Source: Plasmodiophora brassicae
Lineage: Eukaryota; Endomyxa: Phytomyxea; Phytomyxea; Plasmodiophorida
Assembly: GCA_036867785.1 (NCBI GenBank)
Contig: CP145411.1
Span: 124,001 to 188,000 of the forward strand
Direction of reading: 5' to 3'
DNA length: 64,000 nt
Positions 1 to 9,901 of this stretch are shown in pieces (positions within the stretch are counted from its first letter, which is position 1; every line of letters begins with the position of its first letter). The notes under the pieces were generated by a model. That model saw only the letters and a program-made list of their open reading frames with translations. It ran no database searches and was not told where the DNA came from. Position numbers and translations under genes: made by a program.

Positions 1-26
1 CCCAGGTTTGAACACAAGTCGCTCAG

Positions 27-982
27 GTGTGTGTCGGCATTGGTGCCATCCTGTTCTTTGCTGCAATCAGTGTACACAGAAGGCAAGGTGGTGTCAGTGA
101 CTCGCGGCGTATGCGTCCGTCCCTGTCTCTGTCACACCTTTGTCAACTTCTGCGTTCGGTGTACGCGACTCGCAAGACGATTCTGTACTCCATCTGGTGG
201 TGCATCGCTTTCGGCACCGTCGACCTCGTCTGGGACTACCAGTCCGTTCTCTTCCGTAAGTTCCTCGTAACGTGTGGAGGATTGTTCGCTAACCAAGTAC
301 CGTATCTGCAGTGGACATGAAGCAGACCGTGAATTACACGGGCGTCGTGACGTCGGTACGTATATTTGTCCAGACCGTTCCGCTATCCGGCCCCAACGGT
401 TGTTTCTGACAGGCGGCGCGCCTTGGCTGTGCCGTCGCTGCGATGCTATCCGGGCGATCGCGAGCCGTTTTGAAAGCGCACGGTGTGAGTATGATGTCTC
501 TGGGCTCTATCGTTATCAGTGTTGGCCTGCTGGTCAGCGCACTCACGTACGACTTGGTTGTGTCATACATCGCGTACCTTGCTCTGGTGATGGCCAACGA
601 GTTCTGCTATTGCTCTGCTACGGCCGAGATCGCGGTGGCCACTCCAGGTACAGAATACGTCAACGCCGTTTCTTAGATGAGCACACCTGCTTATCTGTGG
701 TCGCTCAGATTCGCTTCGCGGCGTGGTACTTCTTTCCAACATGATCTTCGCCATGGTTCTGCAAGCGCTGCTTCAGTTTATTTGCGGTCCCCAAGTGCTA
801 GACGTTTCGATCCGCGCGAAATACATGACGTGGGCGGCGTCCATGGGCCTGCTTGGCATCTTTATGCTGGGTGCGTCAACTGTCGTCACTGATGTATGAT
901 GGGAACTCTCTTACACGCCTTTCACCCAGGGGTCACCCTCTTGCCGCGCCGGAAACGCGAAGTTCGTGCCATGTCGGCATAG
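27..982 (+). CDS. SLC19-family vitamin transporter, copy A (3' part; gene starts left of the window)
   Basis: This is the distal half of a multi-pass carrier of the SLC19 family (reduced folate / thiamine transporters), a plasma-membrane importer. Visible exons are 27-255, 312-355, 413-647, 709-870 and 930-982 (TAG). They correspond one for one to exons 8-12 of the two complete neighbours. Segments such as VSYIAYLALVMANEFCY and LLQFICGPQVLDVSI are hydrophobic helices shared with copies B and C. The C-terminal tail (LLPRRKREVRAMSA) is short and basic. The upstream exons, including the diagnostic KPSEAY motif, lie outside the window, so the family call rests on similarity to the complete copies. 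Which vitamin it carries cannot be read from sequence. Confidence 0.85.
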
Positions 983-1498
983 CCTGTACCCATGGCGTAA
1001 ACGTCGCCCAGTGATAAACAGCTAAAACAATTCCTAGCCTGAGCATTGGTCCAGACCGACCTAGGGCACGTAGTCGGCAGCACGTCGTGAACAGTTCTAT
1101 AGGCGTCCAGATGGGCGGAATCGTTGCCGTTCGCTGCCCGCTGTAACGTAGCCGCCCGCCACGCGCCCTCAACTGGTCGACCGTCGGGCCGTCATCATCC
1201 CAGTCCCTCATCCCTCCTCAGTCATCGCATCTCGCAGATGCGCGACCGGGCCCGCAGTCACGGCAATGGACCTGGTGACGACTGACGAGGGGGTTACCCG
1301 TTACCGGCGCCCGTCCAGAGTCGACTCCGCGCGGCGTGGCTCACGTTTTTCACTTCGCATTCCAAATCGTTCCATCCGGTATCGTCCTGGTCAGCAGTAC
1401 CTTCACCATCGACCTTCCGTTTTGAGCGATTGGCCGTCGCCACCGTATCCGCCGTGATACCAGCCAAGTTGCCCTGCCACTGATTGACCGTGCTGGCA
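983..1498. other. Intergenic spacer between SLC19 copies A and B
   Basis: This spacer of 516 bases must carry the 3' end of copy A and the promoter of copy B. I see no convincing coding segment, no clear TATA box and no repeat. Short open frames on both strands have no recognisable similarity. Confidence 0.5.
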
Positions 1499-3509
1499 AT
1501 GAAGGCGACCAGTGACGGCAGTACGACCAGCATCAGCGACGACGTCTCGGTGGATGTGTCCAAAGACCAATCGGACGAGAAGGAGAATACGCTCGCGTCC
1601 AGCAACAGACCATGGGTGCTCGTGTCGACGTTCCTAATCCTTTCTACGCTCTTACAATCGGTAAGTGCCCGGCTGGTTCCCTGCCACTGCTCTTTGCTGA
1701 TATATCCCCAGGTCAAGCCGTCCGAAGCGTACGCCCCGTTCTACTTCCGAGACGCTCGTCACCTCAGCAAAGATGTCATCAATTCCGCCAGTACGTTTCA
1801 CTCCATAGGTGTTGATGCGGGTGCTGAAGGCTGGGCGGGAAGTCTATCCATTCCGAACTTACGCGATGCTGTTTGGTTTGTTGCCGGTCACGTTCCTCGC
1901 TGAGTCCATCTGCGGTTACGTCCCAGTGATCGGTGAGTGACATGACACAGTCGCCAGTCGAATGCGTCTGGACACTTACCATTCTGTCGTGCTGCAGTGT
2001 TTGGCCTCATCTGTCGCTGGGCGACTCAGTTCGGCCTTTATTATGGCCCTGGATTGATCTCCTTACAGCTGTCGTACGCCGTATTCGGTAACGTTGCTGC
2101 CATGGATGCGCACCCTGCACTCATGGATGTCCAGGGTTATCGCATGCCACCAAGATCATTTATTCGGCGTAAGAAGACCTCCGTACTGTGATGTGTCCGC
2201 CTAGACTGAACGGTGCCTGTCAGGTTTACATATCGTATGGTGCCATTGCACGTTTTTCATCGAATTACAGGCTACATTCGGGGCGCCAACCTTGTCGCGC
2301 ACGTTGTCGGTTAGTGCGCCTGTATTCCCGCATGTAGATGACATCGCTGACGGTTGATAGGTGGCTCGCTCGGGCAGCTCATATACATGCAATACCCACC
2401 CGTCGTCGATGATACGTCGTCGAAGTTGACAGATCCATTCTTCTTGCAATTCACAATTTCTCAAGTACGCTCCTTCGCTCCGCAGTTGCTCTATGGTCCT
2501 GACGCCGCTTTATAGATTAGTATCGGCATCGGCGTCATCCTTTTCTTTGCCGCAATTAACATACATAGAAAGCAAGGTGGCGACGCCGGGACGCAACGGT
2601 TGATGAAGCCGACCCTGTCGCTGTCCAGTCTCCGGCAACTTTTGCGCTCGGTGTACGCGACGCGGAGGACGATATTGTACTCAGTCTGGTGGTGCATATC
2701 GTTCGCCACGGTTGAACTCGTCTGGGACTACCAATCAGTTCTTTTCCGTGTGTTCGACTCGGCCGGCATGATAGACTGTTTGCTAACTGAGGTCTTACCC
2801 AGTGAACATGAAGCAAACCATGAACTACACTGGCCTGGTGACTTCGGTGAGGTTCTGCTATCAGTGCCACCATCGCTAGACGTGTCTGATGATCGAGTTT
2901 GCTTGCAGGCGGCAAGGCTTGCATGCGCCACATCCGCCATGTTGGCCGGGCGATCACGAAACATTGTGAACGATTATGGCCTGGTAATCACGTCCATAGG
3001 AGCTGTCGTGATCGGCGTTGGCCTGCTCGTCAGCGCATTCACGTATGACTTGGCTGTGTCCTATGTTGCATTCCTTAGTCTCGTGATGATCAACGAGTTT
3101 TGCTATTGCTCCGCGACGGCCGAGATTGCTATGGCCACTTCAGGTCTTGGGAATCGTGAACGCATCTCTCTGCATGAGCCCTGTTTAATTCCCCTTGATT
3201 GTCCAGATTCGCTTCGTGGTGTGGCGCTGCTTTCGAACACGATTATCGCCATGTTCATCCAAACACTGCTTCAGTTCATTTGCGGCCCCCAAGTACTCGA
3301 CGTATCGATCCGCACGAAGTACATGACATGGTCCGTGTTCATGGGTCTACTATCTGTCTTCATGCTAGGTAACCTCAAACGGGCGCATCGTCCGAGAGTG
3401 CCTCACCAGTGTCTGTTTCCCAGGTGCAATTCTCGCTCGGCCCCGTCATGTTGTGGGCCCTCGTGAAGCGGTCGCGTTGACTGTGTTCCCCGCTGCCGCA
3501 TCCGATTAG
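1499..3509 (+). CDS. SLC19-family (thiamine/folate-type) transporter, copy B, complete
   Basis: A complete 12-exon gene encoding about 467 residues: 1499-1660, 1712-1790, 1843-1932, 1998-2087, 2135-2168, 2224-2309, 2361-2464, 2516-2747, 2803-2846, 2909-3143, 3207-3368, 3424-3509 (TAG). The exon sum is a multiple of three and every junction keeps frame. A hydrophilic acidic N-terminus of about 40 residues leads into the first helix. The SLC19 signature follows: VKPSEAYAPFYF (family: PSEPF.TPYL), YPFRTYAMLFGLLPVTFLAE, then the helix pair around ATKIIYSA and HRITGYIRGANLVAHVVG, then GQLIY. Later helices match copies A and C. In animals the family imports thiamine or reduced folate by facilitated transport. 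The substrate here is inferred only. ATG 1499 was preferred because copy C also begins MK at the aligned place. Confidence 0.9.
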
Positions 3510-3908
3510 CAGATGCAAGAATTTGTGTCCCGTCCGTTTCAATGAAAACTCCCGACTCCGTCTGCACTTGAGTCCAAATTCCGACGTCTTCCCTGGCTGA
3601 AAGTAGTCGTTTCCGGGCACTCATACTGCCATACATATCCGAGAAACCTTATTTTTGGGCTGTCGGCCTGTCGCTGACACGATGGCCATTTGAAGGGGTC
3701 CCTTTTCTGCCTGGGCAGTGGGCGCCTCGTTCCTCCCTCTTGCGGGTCCGACATGGAGTCTCCGGCCGTCTAAACATAGCTGCCCCGACTGGGGAGCGCA
3801 GGTTGGCAGCTGGTTGCCCTGTCGCCGGGCCCGGAAATTCGACCGCGGCCGGCGGCGTTGTCGGGGTTGAACTGATTGACTGCACATTGACTAATCGGGC
3901 TGCTGACA
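3510..3908. other. Intergenic spacer between SLC19 copies B and C
   Basis: This spacer of 399 bases is gene-free as far as I can see. It would hold the promoter of copy C. No repeat or obvious core-promoter element is apparent, and it shows no obvious similarity to the A/B spacer by eye, in contrast to the well-conserved coding exons. Confidence 0.5.
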
Positions 3909-5924
3909 ATGAAGGTTGCCGATGACGAGTTCTCTGCGAGCAACGACAGCGACGACACCAACGTGGCCATCAGCGACGATCCCACGGAGGGCAACGACGC
4001 CGGGAACGGGGCCAGCCATCGACGATGGATTCTTGTTTCGACGATCCTGATCCTGTCGACGTTCCTACAGTCGGTATACGTCTCCGGTTGGGTGGTTAGC
4101 CCCAGACCGCATTGCCGATGTCGCTGTAGATTAAACCGTCCGACGCGTACGCCGCGTTCTACTTCAATATCGCGCGCAACCTCAGCAAACAAGAAATCAA
4201 TGCGTCGCGTCCGTTCAATCGGGACAAGCATCAGGTGTTTGCCACTGACGATTTGGTGTGCCAGTTTACCCGTTCCGGACGTACGCGATGCTGGCTGGGT
4301 TGTTGCCGATCACGTTCCTGGCTGAATGTGTCTGCGGGTACATCCCGGTGATCGGTCTGTGGGACGCCGCCCTCTGCCGGTTGCCCCAACGCGCTCTCCT
4401 CTGACACGGTGCGCAGTATTTGGCCTCCTCTGTCGTCTGGTCTCGCAGTTCCTCATCTATTACGGTCCCGGGCTGGGCTCCCTGCAGGCGGCCTGCGCGA
4501 TCTTCGGTAACGTTCGCGGTCGACCTGTCGCGCGTTACATACACCTGATGAACGAACGGATATAGGGTTGTCACATGCTACCAAGTTCATTTATTCAGCG
4601 TCCGAGATAGGAACGCCCGGCCACGACGCCTGTACTGACACGAGGGGGTCTCTTTTAGGTTCACGTATCGAATGGTGCCGGTGCACGTATTCCATCGAAT
4701 CACGGGTTACATCCGGGGCGGCAACCTCGTCGCCCATGTCGTCGGTTCGTTCATCACATCCTGCATTGTCTACGAAGTTGCTGACTGCGCTGCCATTGCA
4801 GGCGGGCTGTTTGGGCAGTTGATATACACGCGGAACCCGCCCAGACGTTTGGGTTCATCTTTTCCGCTATGGACCGATCCATTCTTCCTGCAATTCACCG
4901 TATCGCAAGTATGATGCGCTGAGCCGGCCGCGCTCATATCGTTCGCTGATGGTTGTCGATCAGATCGCTGTTAGCTTTGGAGTCCTGCTATTCTTTGCAG
5001 CAATCGGGGTGCATCGGAGACACGGTTGCGGCGACGACGACGACGATTCACGGCGCCTGCGCCCGTCTCTGTCTCTAACCCGCCTACGGGAACTGCTGCG
5101 CTCGGTGTACGCGACCCGCGAAATGGTCCTGTTCTCCATCTGGTGGTGCGTCTCGTTCGGCACCGTCGACCTCGTCTGGGACTACCAGACCACCCTCTTC
5201 TGTAAGTCCCTCATACCTTTACGTCGGAAGCCGCTCGTTCGTTCGCCAACCAACCGGTCTGCAGTGGACATGAAGCAGACAATGAACCATACCGGCCTAG
5301 TGATCTCGGTGGGTCTCTCAGACCCATTATCGTAACGACCTCTAAAGTGTGATTCGGTATAGGCGACAAGGCTCGGCTGCGCGACGTCTGCGATGTTGGT
5401 CGGGCGATCGCGGTCGCTGCTGAAGGTCCACGGCCTGGGTATTACGTCTGCGGGCACTGTCGTCATCGGCGGCGGCCTGCTCGTCAGCGCGCTCACCTAC
5501 GACCTCGCTGTGTCGTACCTGGCGTTCGTTGGCCTGATGATGGTCAACGAATTCTGTTTATGCTCCGCCATGGCGGAAATCGCTGTGGCCACGCCAGGTA
5601 CGCATGTCTTTCTACTGTGGGGGGCGACGCCTCTTAGTACACCGGGCGTCCAGATTGTCTTCGTGGCGTTGCGCTGCTCTCCAATACGTTGTTCGCCATG
5701 ATCCTCCAGGCATTGCTTCAGTTCGTGTGCGGTGAGCTGGTCCTGAACGTACCGATCCGCACCAAGTACATGACGTGGTCGGCGATCATGGGCTTGTTGT
5801 CTGTCGTTATGCTGGGTGCGTTCCCCTAGATCCGTTGAACCCAAACGACGGGTCTGACCTGTCGTTCTTAGTTGCCAAGCTCGTGTCCCGCCGCAAAGAC
5901 ACCTGTCATGCAACAACGGCATAA
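3909..5924 (+). CDS. SLC19-family (thiamine/folate-type) transporter, copy C, complete
   Basis: Third member of the array, about 460 residues from 12 exons: 3909-4073, 4130-4208, 4265-4354, 4417-4506, 4566-4599, 4659-4744, 4802-4908, 4964-5201, 5265-5308, 5363-5597, 5654-5815, 5872-5924 (TAA). Intron positions and phases are the same as in copy B, so duplication happened after the introns were in place. The SLC19 motifs are IKPSDAYAAFYF, then YPFRTYAMLAGLLPITFLAE, then HATKFIYSA and HRITGYIRGGNLVAHVVG. The N-terminal acidic head (DDEFSASNDSDD) and the C-terminal tail (LVSRRKDTCHATTA) differ strongly from copy B, while the transmembrane core is conserved. That pattern fits selection on transport function with free termini, or divergence in trafficking. 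Confidence 0.9.
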
Positions 5925-5963
5925 AACAACGGTCTCGATGTGTTCATTAACGATATATGTGAT

Positions 5964-7216
5964 CTATGCTGAAGGTGGGCGGCTCTCGACGCCGTTAATG
6001 GATACGAATCGGCCCTTGTCGGCAGGGAACACGACAGCGTCCTGTTCCCAAGGCCACCCACCGAACTGGGTCGCGCGATAATCCGCGAACGCTTGCTGGA
6101 TCTCCTCCCGCGAGTTCATCACGAACGGCCCGTACTGATGAACGGGCTCGTTGATCGGCTGGCCTTGCAACATCAGCACCTCGGCACGCGTGGTTCCCGC
6201 GTTCTTTATCTCGACCTGCGTCTGGTCGCGAATCCGAAACAGGGAATGCTGTGACGCGCGCTGATCGTCAACGGCGATGGCGTCGCCTCCCACAAAGTAC
6301 AGCGTTCGATTGGAGGATTTCGCGGACGGCGGTAAGGAGACCGACCCACCAGGGTCGATCTCGATCAACCAGACGGCGACGTCGTGAGCGGGATCGGACG
6401 CCCACGAATTCTTCGGGGGCGGCAGTCCTCGAACACCATTGAATTCCCCGGCCCAGACCGTCACCTGCACGCGCCCGGCATCCAGCGACACTCTCGGGAT
6501 CCGCTCCGCCCAGAACATCACTGCGGCCGGTGTCAGGGAGCAATGATGCATCCAGCGTCAGCGTAAAATGATGCACCTTGATCGGGGTTGGCGAGTTTGG
6601 ACTTGTGGGGCAGATTCAGCCAGATCTGGAAGAACTTGGTCGGATTCGGCGCGTTCGTGTTGATCAGCGGGAAATTTTCGCCGTGCACAATGCCCTTTCC
6701 CGCCGTCATCCACTGCAGGTCGCCATTGCCATACCGTCCGGCACATCCTGACAACAAACGCGTCAGATGGGGGACCGCACACACGACCCAACCCATACCG
6801 AGGCTGTCGGTATGGTCGATGATGCCCTTGATCGTGCAGGTCAGCGTTTCGAAGCCTCGGTGCGGGTGCTGGGGGAACCTGTGCGGCACGGTAATTCACT
6901 GGCGGTGTTCGCCGGCGAACCGACTTGTGGTATACCCGGGGATCCGATCGCCATGGTACATGCGATATGGCGCGTCTCTATCGAAATCGTTGCCGTTGCC
7001 ACGACGCGGCGCCTGCATGCTGCCATCGCCGGCCGGGTACTCGTCCCGATGGTAGACGCAGAACAGGAACGGGTCGTACGTCTGGAACGGCGGCGCGGAC
7101 ACATCGAGGTCGGCCACGGATAACACAGCGCCACTGCCCATCGCGCGTTCACCCAGTGGGACAGAGCCGGGGGAGCCCAATTTTGGATACGGCGGTGTCC
7201 TCCTCCGACCCGTCAT
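5964..7216 (-). CDS. Pirin-family cupin protein
   Basis: Four exons on the minus strand (7216-6936, 6878-6799, 6747-6577, 6520-5964), about 362 residues. The first cupin has the pirin iron site: the [10 protein letters not shown] motif gives two histidines and VHGEN gives the third histidine and the glutamate. [11 protein letters not shown] and [15 protein letters not shown] upstream, and WLNLPHKSK downstream, are typical of eukaryotic and bacterial pirins (YhhW type). The second cupin lies in the long last exon. Pirins are Fe(II) proteins implicated in transcriptional co-regulation or quercetin dioxygenase activity; which applies here is unknown. An alternative start is ATG 7141, which removes 25 residues that have no pirin counterpart. 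Confidence 0.88.
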
Positions 7217-7306
7217 CGCCGCAGCATGACTCAACAGGGGCGAACGTCTCCAGAGCGTTACCGACCCTGCAGACCATATCTGTGCGTATAGTGTCGTTGC
7301 CCTGCA

Positions 7307-8362
7307 ATGACGGGCCTACCTGGCGCCGCTGGAACGCCGCCGCTGCTGCCACTGCTGCTGCTGCTGCTGCCTGTGGCCATGATAGGGTCGTGCTCAGGCG
7401 ACGCCGATCACGTAACGATGCCGAGTGATGCGGGCAATGTCACGTATCCGGGATCCGATTCGGGTGCGTCGCGTACGACGCACGCGTCGGCGAGCTCGTC
7501 GGATCACAGCAGGGATTCCGTCACCTGGTCGCACCAAGTCATCCCGAAAGATGGCGGAGGCGCAGAGTCGTATTCAACATCAAGTTCGGACGTCAGCGCT
7601 GATGCGTCGGATTCCAGTTCGTCGTCTGATGATGGCTTCTTGTCACGCGTGCCCGGACCGTTGACGATTGCCCCGCGTCCGAACGCGACAGAAATCCTCT
7701 CGGCCCTATCGTCGAGTGACAGGAAGCGCCTAACGGACCTGCTGGGACAGGCCAAGGCCTGCAAGTCGAACTTGGACCGATTAAAGGAGGCGGATCGGGC
7801 GGATTCCGACGAGTTCGCCCAGATGCAGACTCTCTTTGCTAACCTGAAGCGCGACATCAAAGCCATATCGGGTTCCGATGACATTGATGCCTTGAGTTTG
7901 CATGCAACGTCAGCTGGCCCTGTCGCACCACCGTTGGCATCGCCGGGCAATGGTACCGATCTGCCTGCAGGCCTGGTTCGATCGATCTATGCCGATGGAG
8001 CATCGTCTCCTGAACTGAAGGCCGTCCTAAAGAAGTTCTCGAGGATGTCGCCATCGCAGGACAGTACCGAGGCACCCAGGTTTCTGGACGGGCTAGCCGG
8101 ACTGACGAATGAGCAGCAGGACCAGGCGATGGAGATCCGGCAATCGTTCCGGCAGGCGGCGTTCATGGTGTTAGCGATGGAAAGGACTGGGCAGGCCGGG
8201 TCGCACCCATACGTTGACGCTCTGGCCGCCGCCCTGGACCACGTCGCACGTCTGCGAACGGTGCTGTCCAAGCAGGTCCCGGACTGGAACGCAGACACCC
8301 TCCAGGTCAACGCCTGCAAGTTTTTCCTTTTAAGCGCTATCGCCCCAATGCTCGTTTTATAA
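7307..8362 (+). CDS. Secreted Ser-rich protein, member 1 of a tandem family of unknown function
   Basis: Single-exon gene of 351 residues, not recognised. A strong signal peptide (PPLLPLLLLLLPVAMIG) is followed by a Ser/Asp/Thr-rich linker (residues about 35-115). Then comes a charged helical module (about 126-195: LSSSDRKRLTDLLGQAKAC ... DEFAQMQTLFANLKRDI) and a C-terminal domain (about 235-351) with conserved cysteine at ACKFFLLSAI. Both the helical module and the C-terminal domain recur in the gene at 9743-11941, so the two are tandem paralogues. It is predicted to be extracellular. The hydrophobic end (FFLLSAIAPMLVL) could also be a short GPI-type or membrane tail, but no clear GPI site is seen. 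No enzymatic motif is visible. Confidence 0.75.
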   Translation: MTGLPGAAGTPPLLPLLLLLLPVAMIGSCSGDADHVTMPSDAGNVTYPGSDSGASRTTHASASSSDHSRDSVTWSHQVIPKDGGGAESYSTSSSDVSADASDSSSSSDDGFLSRVPGPLTIAPRPNATEILSALSSSDRKRLTDLLGQAKACKSNLDRLKEADRADSDEFAQMQTLFANLKRDIKAISGSDDIDALSLHATSAGPVAPPLASPGNGTDLPAGLVRSIYADGASSPELKAVLKKFSRMSPSQDSTEAPRFLDGLAGLTNEQQDQAMEIRQSFRQAAFMVLAMERTGQAGSHPYVDALAAALDHVARLRTVLSKQVPDWNADTLQVNACKFFLLSAIAPMLVL

Positions 8363-9742
8363 AATAATGGCAGCCGGTATCGTCGCTCTGACTAAAACAG
8401 TACTCGAATCTGAAGAAGTGCTGGTTTCAGCGATCCTGGTCGTAGTCGGAAGGCCAGGTTGATCGGAAGGAAGGCGTTGCGGAAGGGTACAGCTGGGCGA
8501 CAGGACCAAGCGTATTGCTCGTTTTCACCCAAATGCCTTACAGAATCCACGCTTCGACTACAAGAGCCGAGGAACCCCAGCTTCTACGCCTCACGATCGT
8601 GATGATCTGCGACTCTCCTATGCCCCTGATATGCAGCCGTTGCTGTTCTGTGCGCGTCGATCGGGATCGTGCTACCTTGTCTTCCAGTCAACCTCGACTG
8701 TGCACGGGCACTAATACCTCGCGCTCCGTCAATGTCGAACCCAGGTATGTGTCTCGATGAGGCAACTCTCTGGCGTTGTCTTGTCAGGGTCACCAGTTCT
8801 CTGGCGCTTGTTGTGCAGGCTCATGAAAATCTGGGTTCGAACCGTATTCTTCGCATCTTCGTTGCTGTCCTTCACAATGTCGTTCCGCTTGGCGTCGGGT
8901 TGTTCCCCACGTAAATTGCAGCAAGAGACGATGGTGCTGTTCGCGCATGTCCTTCACCCGTTGCGGACGTTGTCAGCATCAATAGGCACATCAGACATCA
9001 TCTTCTGAACAGGAGCACCATCCCGAACAGGGAACAGCAACGATTGCGTCGCCAAATCCGAAGTTGGCTGAACCTGGAGTCTCGCCTACGCCAGTCCCGA
9101 TCTCGATGCGACAACGCTTGCCCGCCGTCGGGCGCCTACGTTCACAGCGCAGGAAGAGCACGATGATCTGCTTAGGTGGATTTTCGATAGGCGGGACGCA
9201 GGGATCGGTCCTTCGTCTAGGAGTTACGCTCAAGGGCCTGGAAACAGTATGCCTGTCAACTGGCCCCACGGCTTCAGAAGAATACTAGGTGCGCCAAGGA
9301 ACCGGTGCTAAGGCGTTTCCTAAAAGAAGCATCACCTAACGACCCGTCTGTGCTCGCTCACGGGTCGTTAGGTGGCGGCTGCAACCGTCACCCTAAGTGT
9401 TGATGATAGTGTCCTGCGCACGGTAACGTGCTTGGTGCCAACCCGGTCGATGGTGCCGTTCCGGTTCATGTCAAAGAAGAACACAGTCTCACCCATGTCT
9501 ACAATCAGTCGCTTGCCCAGACCGGCTATATGAGGTGCAATACAGGCCATCAAGGCTTCCGCCAGACGACGAACGCGGGCTGTGTACGATAGCAAGTGTG
9601 ACAGTGTGAATCGTGATGACGTCACGGGCAGGATTGTGGGTACCGTGACTCATTCCAGGGTACTGCCGACCAAACGCGTGCCGGGGCGATGGGTTTCGCG
9701 CCACACTCGAAACTTGTCGCCCAGCTCGACAGAACAAGTAGC
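8363..9742. other. Gene-poor spacer between the two secreted paralogues
   Basis: This spacer of 1,380 bases contains short open frames on both strands but no splice-compatible gene I can support. A minus-strand frame near 9368-9625 has a stretch like FFFDMNRNGTID that resembles a calcium-loop by chance, with no partner loop. The region holds one clear hairpin at 9333-9374 (listed separately) and presumably the promoter of the downstream secreted protein. Confidence 0.5.
9333..9374. repeat. Perfect 15-bp inverted repeat with 12-nt loop
   Basis: CACCTAACGACCCGT at 9333-9347 is perfectly complementary to 9360-9374, separated by a 12-nt loop. In RNA this would be a stable stem-loop on either strand. 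It lies in gene-poor DNA about 370 bases upstream of a secreted-protein gene. Function unknown. It could be the relic of a small inverted-repeat element. Confidence 0.8.
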
Positions 9743-9868
9743 ATGGTTTCTCCAAGCATGACCATCGCAGCCGGCGCGGCTGTCCTCTTCATCGTGGTCG
9801 CCGTCGCTGACGACCGCCGACTGAACAAGTTCTACGCTCTTGCAGACTATGGTGGCGGTGGCGGCGGC

Positions 9869-9901
<33 letters not shown>

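Noticed and set aside
9368-9625. Possible EF-hand protein on the minus strand
   Set aside because: Only one loop-like stretch, no flanking helices with the right pattern and no second loop. It also overlaps the hairpin.
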